Positions 38,142 to 45,819 of a DNA stretch of 64,000 nt are shown piece after piece. This DNA comes from Aquabacterium sp. A3 (lineage in GTDB: Bacteria; Pseudomonadota; Gammaproteobacteria; Burkholderiales; Burkholderiaceae_C): the NCBI RefSeq assembly GCF_038069945.1, contig NZ_JBBPEV010000001.1, forward strand, positions 2,046,001 to 2,110,000, in the 5' to 3' direction. Every line of letters starts with the position of its first letter. Within the stretch, counting starts at the first letter, position 1. The notes beneath the pieces are model-generated. The model saw only the letters and a list, made by a program, of their open reading frames with translations. It was not told the origin of the DNA and searched no databases. The translations under genes were made by a program, and so were the position numbers.

Positions 38142-38716
38142 ACCGAGGCCTCACCCGCCTGCACCTGCACACCCTGCCGCGTGAGCGCTGGGCCAACGGC
38201 CTGGGCTGGACGCGGCCGGTGGCGCAGGCGGCCGACGCCCACCAGGGCCTGCTGTGGCGCGTGAGCCTGGCCGAGATCACCGAGGCGGCCCCGTTTTCGT
38301 GCTTTGAGGGCATGGACCGCACGGCCGTGCTGGTGCACGGTGGGCCCGTGGTCTTGCAAGGGCCCGATCAGCGTTGGTGTTTGAACCAACCGGGCGACGA
38401 AGCCCGGTTCGCGGGCGAGTGGGCGCTCAGCAATGCGCGGCCTGAACACGAGGCGATGCTCTGGAACGTGATGGTGCGACGCGGCGCGGCGCAGGCGCAG
38501 GTGCGCTGCGTGGCCGACCAGGACTGGACGGCGCCCGGCGAGGGCATCGGCCTGGTGTGGGTGCTGGCGGGGTGCTTTGAGTTGGCGGGGGCCGGTCAAG
38601 CGCCTTTGCGGGTGGGCGATGGCCTGTGGCTGCCGCCTGGCGAGGTCGGCGTGGTCTTGAGGCCTGCCTCAAGCGATGCGCGCTTGTTGGTGACCACGGT
38701 GCAGCCTCAGGCATAG
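38138..38716 (+). CDS. hutD: HutD family protein
   Basis: This protein of about 192 residues matches the HutD cupin family: ERWANGLGWTRPVAQ, LLWRVSLAEITEAAPFSCFE and GMDRTAVLVHGGPVVL. HutD is thought to sense urocanate or a related metabolite rather than catalyse a step. The start is taken as TTG 38138, which overlaps the oxidase stop (TTGA), so the two genes are translationally coupled; a TTG start is less certain. Its stop overlaps the end of the convergent hipA gene by 10 bp. Confidence 0.82.
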   Translation: MNRGLTRLHLHTLPRERWANGLGWTRPVAQAADAHQGLLWRVSLAEITEAAPFSCFEGMDRTAVLVHGGPVVLQGPDQRWCLNQPGDEARFAGEWALSNARPEHEAMLWNVMVRRGAAQAQVRCVADQDWTAPGEGIGLVWVLAGCFELAGAGQAPLRVGDGLWLPPGEVGVVLRPASSDARLLVTTVQPQA

Positions 38717-39966
38717 GCCTGGCGTTGCGCCAGCAGGTGGGGGCGGTCAATGCAGGCGCTCAGCGCGTCCATGTCGGCGGTGCCCACGCCCAGCGCCTTG
38801 AAATGCCGCTGCCAACCGTTCACCACGCGCACCACCTCGCTGATCAAGGCCAGCGCCCGGGGCCGCGCGATGCCGAACTCGGGCAACTGGGTCAGTGCAT
38901 TGTCCAGCGTCGAGGCCGCACCTTGGGTGCCCACCACCATGGCCTGATAGCCCATGCTCAGCAGGCTGGGCACCACGTCAAAGGCCGGCGCCAGGTCATG
39001 GTAGCCGTCCAGGGTCAGGCGCAGGCAGTGGTTGCGCTCATGGTCGTCGGTGTTGTCCATCAGGATGTTGAACACCATGCGCTTGAACAACTCTTCGCGC
39101 ATGGCGTGCTGCCGGTCCGGGTGGCCCAGGCGCAGCAACACCGAGGCCAGGGCGCCATAGCTCTCGGGCAGTTGCGCCGCCAGCAGGGCCGTTCTGGCCG
39201 AAATGCAATGCACCCGGTAGGCCCCCAGGCGATCAAAGCGCTGGATGGTCAAGGCGTGGCGCGCCTTGCCATGGCGTGAGGGCAAGGGCAGCACATCCGT
39301 CGTTGCCGCCCGGATGCCCGCCTGCGCGGCCAGGGTCATGGTGGCGTGCTCGATCAACGGTGTGTCGACCGGGTCGTCAAGCTCACTGAACTTGATCACG
39401 CAGGGGCCCTGGTCGGTGTGCAGCAGGGCCTTGGGGCGTGCGCCGCCCAGGGTCACGCCGGGCTTGAGCAGGCGCTCGATGTCGGGCGTGATCGGGGCCT
39501 GGGCTTGCAGCGCCTCCACGGCGTGGCTGAGTGCCTGCACATCGGCCAGGCGTGGGTACGGGCCCAGCGTGCGGGGCACGTAGCGATCACTTGAGATGGA
39601 CACGCCCAGCGCGCCAAAGCGGTCATCGCCGGCCAGCAGCAGCATCTCCAGCACCGACAGGCGCTTGGGCCGGTCCACGTGCTGGATGATGCGCTCGCCC
39701 CAGCGATCGGGGCGGGCGTCGTCCAGGGCGCCCGGTGCGCTGTGGCGTTGCCCGGCGCTGAAGGTCTGGCCTGCGATCAGGGGCAGGTTCTCGCTCAAAG
39801 GGAAGTGCCACCAGCCGGGCGCGTAGGTGAAGGTGGCGCAGTCGTGGACCAGGGCCGACAGCTGGATCTCGCCCACCAGGGTGGGCGCGGCGGGGTTGAT
39901 CAGCGCCCACAGGTAGAGCTGGTCTTGCGGCGCGTACGTGCGGGGGTCCACCCCCAGTGCGCTCAT
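38707..39966 (-). CDS. hipA: HipA-family serine/threonine kinase toxin
   Basis: This 419-residue protein has HipA features: the N-terminal couple domain, a Gly-rich loop (TLGGARPKALL), and the kinase core ILMDNTDDHERNHCL with the catalytic Asp and Asn, followed by HDLAPAFDVVPSL. HipA kinases phosphorylate aminoacyl-tRNA synthetases and slow growth. The family signature residues are intact, so it may be active. Its start overlaps hipB by 4 bp, the classic antitoxin-first arrangement. Autoregulatory repeats lie upstream of hipB. Confidence 0.92.
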   Translation of the reverse strand: MSALGVDPRTYAPQDQLYLWALINPAAPTLVGEIQLSALVHDCATFTYAPGWWHFPLSENLPLIAGQTFSAGQRHSAPGALDDARPDRWGERIIQHVDRPKRLSVLEMLLLAGDDRFGALGVSISSDRYVPRTLGPYPRLADVQALSHAVEALQAQAPITPDIERLLKPGVTLGGARPKALLHTDQGPCVIKFSELDDPVDTPLIEHATMTLAAQAGIRAATTDVLPLPSRHGKARHALTIQRFDRLGAYRVHCISARTALLAAQLPESYGALASVLLRLGHPDRQHAMREELFKRMVFNILMDNTDDHERNHCLRLTLDGYHDLAPAFDVVPSLLSMGYQAMVVGTQGAASTLDNALTQLPEFGIARPRALALISEVVRVVNGWQRHFKALGVGTADMDALSACIDRPHLLAQRQAYA

Positions 39967-40394
39967 GGGGGGGGCTCCGGTTGGCCCATGAGCGCGGCCA
40001 GGCCCGCGGCCACCCGGGTGTGGTCGGCCGGCGCAAACGCCGGGGGCGAGGGTTCGGCGCTGGTGGCTGCGGGCGTGACCACCGCGGCGCGCCCCTGCAC
40101 GCGCTTGACCTCGCGCTCCAGCGCGGTGTGGTCGTTCAAGGGGGCGATCAGGCCGGCCAGGTTGGCGTTCTGGTTGATCAGCCACATGCACATCACATAA
40201 GACGCCATGGCCACGGACGGATCACCTCGCTCGATGCGCGCCATGGTGGGCTGCGACACGCCCAGCTTGCGGGCCCACTGCGCCTGGGTCTCGCGACGGC
40301 GCTTGCGCGCAATCACGATGTTTTGCGCGAGCAATTCAATCTGCTGGAGGACCGCTTGCGGGTAGTCCGCAGGCTTGGTGTTCTGGCGGGGCAT
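39963..40394 (-). CDS. hipB: HipB-like XRE antitoxin
   Basis: This 143-residue protein has an XRE helix-turn-helix (ARKRRRETQAQWARKLGVSQ, then PTMARIERG). A Pro/Ala-rich C-terminal tail longer than that of E. coli HipB could reach the HipA surface. It overlaps the hipA start by 4 bp (ATGA). Ten-base repeats at its own start codon and further upstream suggest autorepression. Confidence 0.88.
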   Translation of the reverse strand: MPRQNTKPADYPQAVLQQIELLAQNIVIARKRRRETQAQWARKLGVSQPTMARIERGDPSVAMASYVMCMWLINQNANLAGLIAPLNDHTALEREVKRVQGRAAVVTPAATSAEPSPPAFAPADHTRVAAGLAALMGQPEPPP

Positions 40395-40519
40395 TCATAG
40401 ATGTTATCAACTCCGCCATGAAAAGCAAATCTATGGATGCTTTGCGGCGGCAGATTTGCCGGCCCATCGCAATTATTCATAGATAAATGCTGTTGATGGA
40501 CTTGTGTAGATCTATGAAT
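40393..40519. promoter_or_regulatory. hipBA operator: two spaced inverted-repeat pairs
   Basis: Four copies of a 10-mer: ATTCATAGAT at 40393-40402 and 40475-40484, and its reverse complement ATCTATGAAT at 40510-40519 (one mismatch, ATCTATGGAT, at 40429-40438). Arms in each pair are 36 and 35 bp apart. The first arm overlaps the hipB start codon. The two halves may be bound by a HipB dimer or tetramer. Confidence 0.7.
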
Positions 40520-40539
40520 GAGCGGCGGGCGGGCATGTT

Positions 40540-41151
40540 TTACCCCGCCACCTGCGGATACACGATCACCGACAGAAACCTGATCGGGCAGGCCAGCAGC
40601 CGCTCGGGCCCGTGCGGCACCTCGCCCTGGAAGTTCAGCGCATCGCCGGGCTCCAGCACATAGGTCTCCTGGCCCACGCGGTACTCGATGCGGCCCTCCA
40701 GCATGTAGATGAACTCGGTGCCCGGGTGTTCGAAGCTGGGGTAGCGCTCGCTGTCGTCCTCGATGGTGATCAAAAACGGCTCGAAGTGTTTGACCGGGCC
40801 CTGGTCATAGGCCAGCAGTTGGTAGGTGTGCCCGCTTTTGGTGCCCCGGCGCACCACTTCCATGCCGGCGCCGTGCTTGATGTGCTGGGCCGAGGTGGTG
40901 GTGGCGTCGTACTTGCTGAACAGCATCGACATCGACACCCCCAGGGCCCGCGCGATGCGGGCCAGCGTGTCCATGCCAGCGCTGGTCTGCCCGTTCTCGA
41001 TCTTGGAGAGCATGCCGCGGCTGATGTCGGCCTGCTCGGCCACCTGGGCGATGGTCAGGCCGTGCTTCTGGCGCTGCTCGCGGATGGCCGCGCCCACGGT
41101 TTCTTCCAGCGATGGGCTGTTGACGCCCTGTTCTTCCTGCTCCGATTCCAA
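40540..41151 (-). CDS. XRE-cupin transcriptional regulator
   Basis: This 203-residue protein has an N-terminal XRE helix-turn-helix ([20 protein letters not shown]) and a C-terminal cupin ([20 protein letters not shown], then [20 protein letters not shown]). Such proteins sense small metabolites through the cupin. It is divergent from glnT, and the inverted repeat at 41225-41267 is a likely operator for it. The gap between this gene and hipB (40395-40539) holds the hipBA repeats. Confidence 0.92.
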   Translation of the reverse strand: MESEQEEQGVNSPSLEETVGAAIREQRQKHGLTIAQVAEQADISRGMLSKIENGQTSAGMDTLARIARALGVSMSMLFSKYDATTTSAQHIKHGAGMEVVRRGTKSGHTYQLLAYDQGPVKHFEPFLITIEDDSERYPSFEHPGTEFIYMLEGRIEYRVGQETYVLEPGDALNFQGEVPHGPERLLACPIRFLSVIVYPQVAG

Positions 41152-41224
41152 GCCCGACTCCTCTTCAGCATGCCTTGGCGATGAGTGTATGTGCAGGCCT
41201 TGGGCCAGCGTGGCGCCTCATTTT

Positions 41225-41267
41225 GGTGTTTCCTGATAGGCACACTAGTTGCATGACAGGAAACACC
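41225..41267 (+). promoter_or_regulatory. Sigma-54 promoter flanked by operator arms (glnT)
   Basis: GGCAC (41239-41243), five bases and TTGCA (41249-41253) fit the -24/-12 pattern with GG and GC exactly 10 bp apart; the preceding base is A rather than T. It lies inside the perfect inverted repeat GGTGTTTCCTG (41225-41235) / CAGGAAACACC (41257-41267). Transcription would start about 40 nt before GTG 41304. Confidence 0.55.
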
Positions 41268-41303
41268 GAGCCACACCAAACCGCGACACAAAGGAGCCCC
41301 ACC

Positions 41304-42698
41304 GTGAACGCTGCCCTGTCCCTGCCCCCCGAAGCCCCGCCGGGTGAGCTGATCGCCCCGGCGCGCTTCGACACCCTGGACGCCGCCCAGCAGTACCTGC
41401 GCGCCCAGGGCGTGTCGTACGTGCTGGCCCAGTTTGTGGACATCCACGGCGTGGCCAAGGCCAAGTCGGTGCCCGTGGCCCACCTGGGCACCGTGCTGAG
41501 CGAGGGCGCGGGCTTTGCGGGCTTTGCCATCTGTGGCGTGGGCATCGAGCCCCACGGCCCCGACTTCATGGCCCGGGGCGACCTGAGCACCGTGCAACTG
41601 GTGCCCTGGCAGCCGGGCCTGGCCCGCATCGTGTGCGAAGGCCATGTGAACGGCGAGCCTTGGGCCTACGACAGCCGCGTGGTGCTCAAGACCCAGACGG
41701 CCCGCCTGGCCGAACGCGGCCTGACCCTGTACACCGGCCTGGAGCCCGAGTTCTCGCTGCTCAAGCGGTCGGCAGACGGCGGCATCGAGCCCTGCGATGC
41801 CAGCGACACGCTGGCCAAGCCCTGCTACGACTACAAAGGCCTCTCGCGCACCCGTGCGTACCTGGAGAAGTTGTCCAACGCGATGCGCGCCAGCGGCCTG
41901 GATGTTTATCAGATCGACCACGAAGACGCCAACGGCCAGTTCGAGCTGAACTACACCTACACCGACTGCCTCACCTCGTGTGACCACTTCGTGTTCTTCA
42001 AGATGGCGGCCGCCGAGATCGCCAACGAGATGGGCCTGGTGTGCTCCTTCATGCCCAAGCCCTTTGCCAACCGCCCGGGCAATGGCATGCACATGCACCT
42101 GTCCATCGGCGATGGCCAGCGCAACCTGTTTGCCGACCCGGCCGACCCGCAGGGCCTGGAGCTCTCGCCCATGGCGTATCACTTCCTGGGCGGCCTGCTG
42201 GCCCATGCCCCGGCGCTGACCGCCTTGTGCGCGCCCACGGTGAACTCGTACAAGCGCTTGGTGGTGGGCCGCTCGCTCACGGGCGCCACCTGGGCCCCGG
42301 CCTACATCTCTTACGGCGACAACAACCGTTCGACCATGGTGCGCATCCCCAAGGGCCGGCTGGAGCTGCGCCTGCCCGATGGCTCGTGCAACCCCTACCT
42401 GGCCACGGCCGCCGTGATCGCCGCGGGCCTCGACGGCATCGACCGCCAGTTGGACCCGGGTGCACCACGCAACGTCAACCTCTACGACTGGAGCGCCGCG
42501 CAGTTGAAGGACGCCGGCATCGGCCTGCTGCCGCAAAACCTGGGCGCCGCGCTGGACGCGCTGGACGCCGACGAGCTGATCAAGTCGGCCCTGGGCCCGG
42601 TGGCCGACGAGTTCCTCACCCTCAAGCGCATGGAATGGATCGAGTACCAGCGCCACGTGTCGGACTGGGAAGTCAAGCAGTACCTCGAATTTTTCTGA
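41304..42698 (+). CDS. glnT: Type III glutamine synthetase-like protein (GlnT/GmaS family)
   Basis: This 464-residue enzyme of the glutamine synthetase fold shows EPEFSLL and the [12 protein letters not shown] metal/substrate loop, and [20 protein letters not shown] near the C-terminus. GTG 41304 is chosen for its AAGGAG at 7-nt spacing. It could make glutamine or a gamma-glutamylamide such as gamma-glutamylmethylamide; the fused neighbours are those of the N-methylglutamate pathway or of the rhizobial glnT-glxBCD locus. It is preceded by a candidate sigma-54 promoter, in keeping with nitrogen control. Confidence 0.88.
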   Translation: MNAALSLPPEAPPGELIAPARFDTLDAAQQYLRAQGVSYVLAQFVDIHGVAKAKSVPVAHLGTVLSEGAGFAGFAICGVGIEPHGPDFMARGDLSTVQLVPWQPGLARIVCEGHVNGEPWAYDSRVVLKTQTARLAERGLTLYTGLEPEFSLLKRSADGGIEPCDASDTLAKPCYDYKGLSRTRAYLEKLSNAMRASGLDVYQIDHEDANGQFELNYTYTDCLTSCDHFVFFKMAAAEIANEMGLVCSFMPKPFANRPGNGMHMHLSIGDGQRNLFADPADPQGLELSPMAYHFLGGLLAHAPALTALCAPTVNSYKRLVVGRSLTGATWAPAYISYGDNNRSTMVRIPKGRLELRLPDGSCNPYLATAAVIAAGLDGIDRQLDPGAPRNVNLYDWSAAQLKDAGIGLLPQNLGAALDALDADELIKSALGPVADEFLTLKRMEWIEYQRHVSDWEVKQYLEFF

Positions 42699-42716
42699 AG
42701 AAGGATCACAACCATC

Positions 42717-43637
42717 ATGTGTGGAATCGTTGGATTGCTCCTCAAAAAGCCCGCGCTGCGCAGCCAGCTCGGCGAACTCATGGTGCCCATGCTGATCGGC
42801 ATGACCGAGCGGGGCCCGGACTCCGCCGGCCTGGCCGTGTTCACCGAGCCGCTGCCTGCGGGCCAGCGCAAGATCAGCGTGTACTCGGGCCTGACCGATG
42901 AGGGCGCGGGCTACCACTGGCAGGGCCTGCTCGATGCGCTCAACACCGAGCTGAAGGTGCAGGCCCGCGCCAGCATCAAGGCCAACCACGCCGTCATCAC
43001 CTTTGAAGGTGAGGCCCCCTCGCAGATTGACGCCGTGAAGGCCTTCGTCAAGTCCCATGGCCCGAAGCTGCACCTGCTGTCGGCCGGCCGCAGCATCGAG
43101 CTGTACAAGGACATCGGCAGGCCCGCCGAGGTGGCCGCGCGCTACCAATTTGGCCAGCTGCAAGGCAGCCACCTGGTGGGCCACACGCGCATGGCCACCG
43201 AGAGCGCCGTCACACCCGACCGCGCCCACCCCTTCACCGCCGGTGAAGACTTCTGCCTGGTGCACAACGGGTCGCTGTCGAACCCCAATGGCGTGCGCCG
43301 CATGCTGGAGCCGCGCGGCATCCAGTTCGAAACCGACAACGACACCGAGGCCGCCTGCCGCTTTCTGGAATGGCGCCTGCGCGAAGGCGACACCCTGCAC
43401 GCCGCGCTGCAAAAGGGCTTCGAGGCGCTGGACGGCTTCTACACCTTCTTGATGGGCACCAGCACCGAGCTGGCCCTGATCCGCGACCCCTTTGCCTGCA
43501 AACCGGCCGTGGTGGCCGAGACCGACGACTACGTGGCCATCGCCTCCGAGTTCCGCTCGCTGGCCCACCTGCCCGATGTGAAACACGCCACCGTGTTCGA
43601 ACCTGCCCCTGAGGAGATGTACGTATGGAAGGCTTGA
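42717..43637 (+). CDS. Class II glutamine amidotransferase subunit (GlxB/MgsA-like)
   Basis: This 306-residue protein starts MCGIVGLLLKKPALRSQ, so the N-terminal nucleophile Cys2 is exposed after Met removal. It has Ntn-hydrolase amidotransferase segments such as GHTRMATESAVTPDRAHPF and LVHNGSLSNPNGVRR. It corresponds to the glutaminase domain of GltB as a separate subunit. It would free ammonia or an amine for the synthase subunits downstream. It overlaps the next gene by 13 bp. Confidence 0.88.
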   Translation: MCGIVGLLLKKPALRSQLGELMVPMLIGMTERGPDSAGLAVFTEPLPAGQRKISVYSGLTDEGAGYHWQGLLDALNTELKVQARASIKANHAVITFEGEAPSQIDAVKAFVKSHGPKLHLLSAGRSIELYKDIGRPAEVAARYQFGQLQGSHLVGHTRMATESAVTPDRAHPFTAGEDFCLVHNGSLSNPNGVRRMLEPRGIQFETDNDTEAACRFLEWRLREGDTLHAALQKGFEALDGFYTFLMGTSTELALIRDPFACKPAVVAETDDYVAIASEFRSLAHLPDVKHATVFEPAPEEMYVWKA

Positions 43638-44314
43638 GCTTTGATGTGAGCCAAGGCGGCGTGCGCCCGCTCAACCAGTACCTGCACGGCCCCGCCAGTG
43701 AGCTGACCGGCCAGCACATCACCGTGCTCAACCCCGATGGCGCCCACAACATCGCCGTGGGTTTGAACGCCGCCGTCAAGGTCACCATCGACGGCCATGC
43801 GGGCTACTACGCCGCCGGCATGAACAAGCTGGCCGACGTCACCATCCACGGCAGCGCCAGCACCGGCGTGGCCGAGAACATGATGAGCGGCCGCGTGCAC
43901 GTGAAGGGCTTTGCCTCGAACAGCGCCGGGGCCTCGGCCCACGGTGGCCTGCTGATCATCGATGGCGACGCGGGCCTGCGCTGCGGCATCTCGCTCAAAG
44001 GCGGTGACATCGTGGTGGGTGGCTCCGTGGGCAGCTTCTCGGGCTTCATGGCCCAGGCCGGCCGCATGGTGATCTGCGGCAACGCCGGCGATGCCCTGGG
44101 CGACTCGCTGTACGAAGCCGTGATCTACGTGAAGGGCGACATCAAGAGCCTGGGCGCCGATGCGCAGATCGAGCCGCTGGGCGATGCCGACATCACCGCG
44201 CTGACCGAGCTGCTGGCTGCTGCCGGACTGGGCCACCAGCCACGTGACTTCAAGCGCGTGGCTTCGGCCCGCAGTCTTTACCACTGGAACGCTGACGCTG
44301 AACAAGAGTATTGA
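43625..44314 (+). CDS. GXGXG-domain subunit (GlxC/MgsB-like, GltB C-terminal domain)
   Basis: This 229-residue beta-helix protein has the repeats of the glutamate synthase C-terminal domain (NAAVKVTIDGHAGYYAAGMN, KGGDIVVGGSVGSFSGFMAQ and AGRMVICGNAGDALGDSLYE). It is a structural subunit that seals the ammonia tunnel of the split synthase. It starts inside the previous gene. A 136-bp gap holding a palindromic repeat separates it from the FMN subunit. Confidence 0.87.
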   Translation: MEGLSFDVSQGGVRPLNQYLHGPASELTGQHITVLNPDGAHNIAVGLNAAVKVTIDGHAGYYAAGMNKLADVTIHGSASTGVAENMMSGRVHVKGFASNSAGASAHGGLLIIDGDAGLRCGISLKGGDIVVGGSVGSFSGFMAQAGRMVICGNAGDALGDSLYEAVIYVKGDIKSLGADAQIEPLGDADITALTELLAAAGLGHQPRDFKRVASARSLYHWNADAEQEY

Positions 44315-44324
44315 TGGACCACCC

Positions 44325-44410
44325 CCTACGCGCTGCGCGCGCCCCCTCAAGGGGGCCACACCAGCGGACCGGCCAAGCCGGACCCGCGGTGTGTGCTGGA
44401 TCAGGCCTTG
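44325..44410. repeat. Intergenic palindromic repeat, Comamonadaceae type
   Basis: This GC-rich repeat lies between the GXGXG and FMN genes. It starts with a CCACCCCCTACGCGCTGCGC tract. Hairpins are GCCCCCTCAAGGGGGC (44341-44356) and CCGGC-CAA-GCCGG (44369-44381). From memory such repeats occur many times in Comamonadaceae genomes. It may end or stabilise transcripts within the operon. Confidence 0.55.
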
Positions 44411-44450
44411 TGGTGCCACCAGCCGAGCGTCGCCAAACGGAGCAATGAAC

Positions 44451-45809
44451 ATGACGACCGAACACCCTCTCACCTTCAAGCGCCTGCAACGCGAAGAATC
44501 CGCCAGTTTCGACCGCAGCACGCTGGACTACATCCACCGCGCCTCCAACACCGGCCTCTACGAGATCCGTGGCCTGGGTGCCAAGCGCAAGCTGCCGCAC
44601 TTTGACGACCTCGTTTTTCTAGGCGCCTCGCTGTCGCGCTACCCGCTGGAGGGCTACCGCGAAAAGTGCAGCACCAAGACCGTGCTGGGCACGCGCTTCG
44701 CCAAGAAACCCATCGTGCTGGACACCCCCATCACCATCGCCGGCATGAGCTTTGGCGCCCTGTCGGCCAACGTGAAAGAGGCGCTGGGCCTGGCCGCCAC
44801 GGCAACCGGCACGTCCACCACCACGGGCGACGGGGGCATGACCCCCGAAGAGCGCCAATCGTCGAAGACGCTGGTGTACCAATGCCTGCCCTCGCGCTAC
44901 GGCTTCAACCCCGACGACGTGCGCAAGGCCGACGCCATCGAGGTGGTGCTGGGTCAGGGCGCCAAGCCCGGCGGCGGCGGCATGCTGTTGGGCCAGAAGG
45001 TGAACCCCCGCGTGGCCAAGATGCGCACCCTGCCTGAAGGCGTGGACCAACGCTCGGCCTGCCGCCACCCGGATTGGACGGGGCCGGATGACCTGGCCAT
45101 CAAGATCCAGGAGCTGCGCGAGCTGACCGACTGGGAAAAGCCCATCTACGTGAAGGTGGGCGCCACGCGCGTGTACAACGACGTCAAGCTGGCCGTGCAC
45201 GCCGGTGCCGACGTGGTGGTGGTGGACGGCATGCAAGGCGGCACCGCGGCCACGCAGACCTGCTTCATCGAGCACGTGGGCATCCCCACGCTGGCTGCCG
45301 TGCGCCAGGCCGTGGCCGCGCTGGAAGACCTCGACATGAAGGACACGGTTCAGCTGATCGTCTCAGGCGGCATCCGCACCGGCGCCGACGTGGCCAAGGC
45401 CTTGGCCCTGGGGGCGGACGCCGTGGCCATTGGTCAAGGCGTGCTGATGGCCTTGGGCTGCAACCGCGACACCTACCAACAAGGCGGCGAGCTGCACAGC
45501 GCCGAGGCCGACTACGCCGCCCTGGGCACGGCGCCGGGCTTTTGCCACCACTGCCACACCGGCAAGTGCCCCGTGGGCGTGACCACGCAAGACGCCGTGC
45601 TGGAAAAGCGCCTGGAGCCTGAAGTGGGCGCCAAGCACCTCAAGAACTACCTCAAGACCCTGACCATGGAGCTGACCACCTTGGCCCGCGCCTGCGGCAA
45701 GCAGAACGTGCACCACCTGGAGCCCGAAGACCTGGTGGCCCTGACGGTCGAGGCCGCCGCCATGGCCCAGGTGCCGCTGGCGGGCACCAGCTGGATCCCG
45801 GGCCGATGA
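44451..45809 (+). CDS. FMN-binding glutamate synthase-like subunit (GlxD/MgsC-like)
   Basis: This 452-residue protein carries the central and FMN domains of glutamate synthase: GMSFGALSANVKEALGLAAT, KPGGGGMLLGQKVNPRVAKM and SGGIRTGADVAKALALGADA. A Cys cluster, FCHHCHTGKCPVGV, would bind the [3Fe-4S] cluster. It completes a split synthase with the two upstream subunits. ATG 44451 follows GGAG; ATG 44445 is close. With glnT it would convert an amine and 2-oxoglutarate or glutamate to N-substituted glutamate, or simply make glutamate. Confidence 0.9.
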   Translation: MTTEHPLTFKRLQREESASFDRSTLDYIHRASNTGLYEIRGLGAKRKLPHFDDLVFLGASLSRYPLEGYREKCSTKTVLGTRFAKKPIVLDTPITIAGMSFGALSANVKEALGLAATATGTSTTTGDGGMTPEERQSSKTLVYQCLPSRYGFNPDDVRKADAIEVVLGQGAKPGGGGMLLGQKVNPRVAKMRTLPEGVDQRSACRHPDWTGPDDLAIKIQELRELTDWEKPIYVKVGATRVYNDVKLAVHAGADVVVVDGMQGGTAATQTCFIEHVGIPTLAAVRQAVAALEDLDMKDTVQLIVSGGIRTGADVAKALALGADAVAIGQGVLMALGCNRDTYQQGGELHSAEADYAALGTAPGFCHHCHTGKCPVGVTTQDAVLEKRLEPEVGAKHLKNYLKTLTMELTTLARACGKQNVHHLEPEDLVALTVEAAAMAQVPLAGTSWIPGR

Positions 45810-45819
45810 AGCGGTGGGC

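Noticed and set aside
41055-43586. 843-residue minus-strand frame
   Set aside because: Antisense to glnT and the amidotransferase gene.
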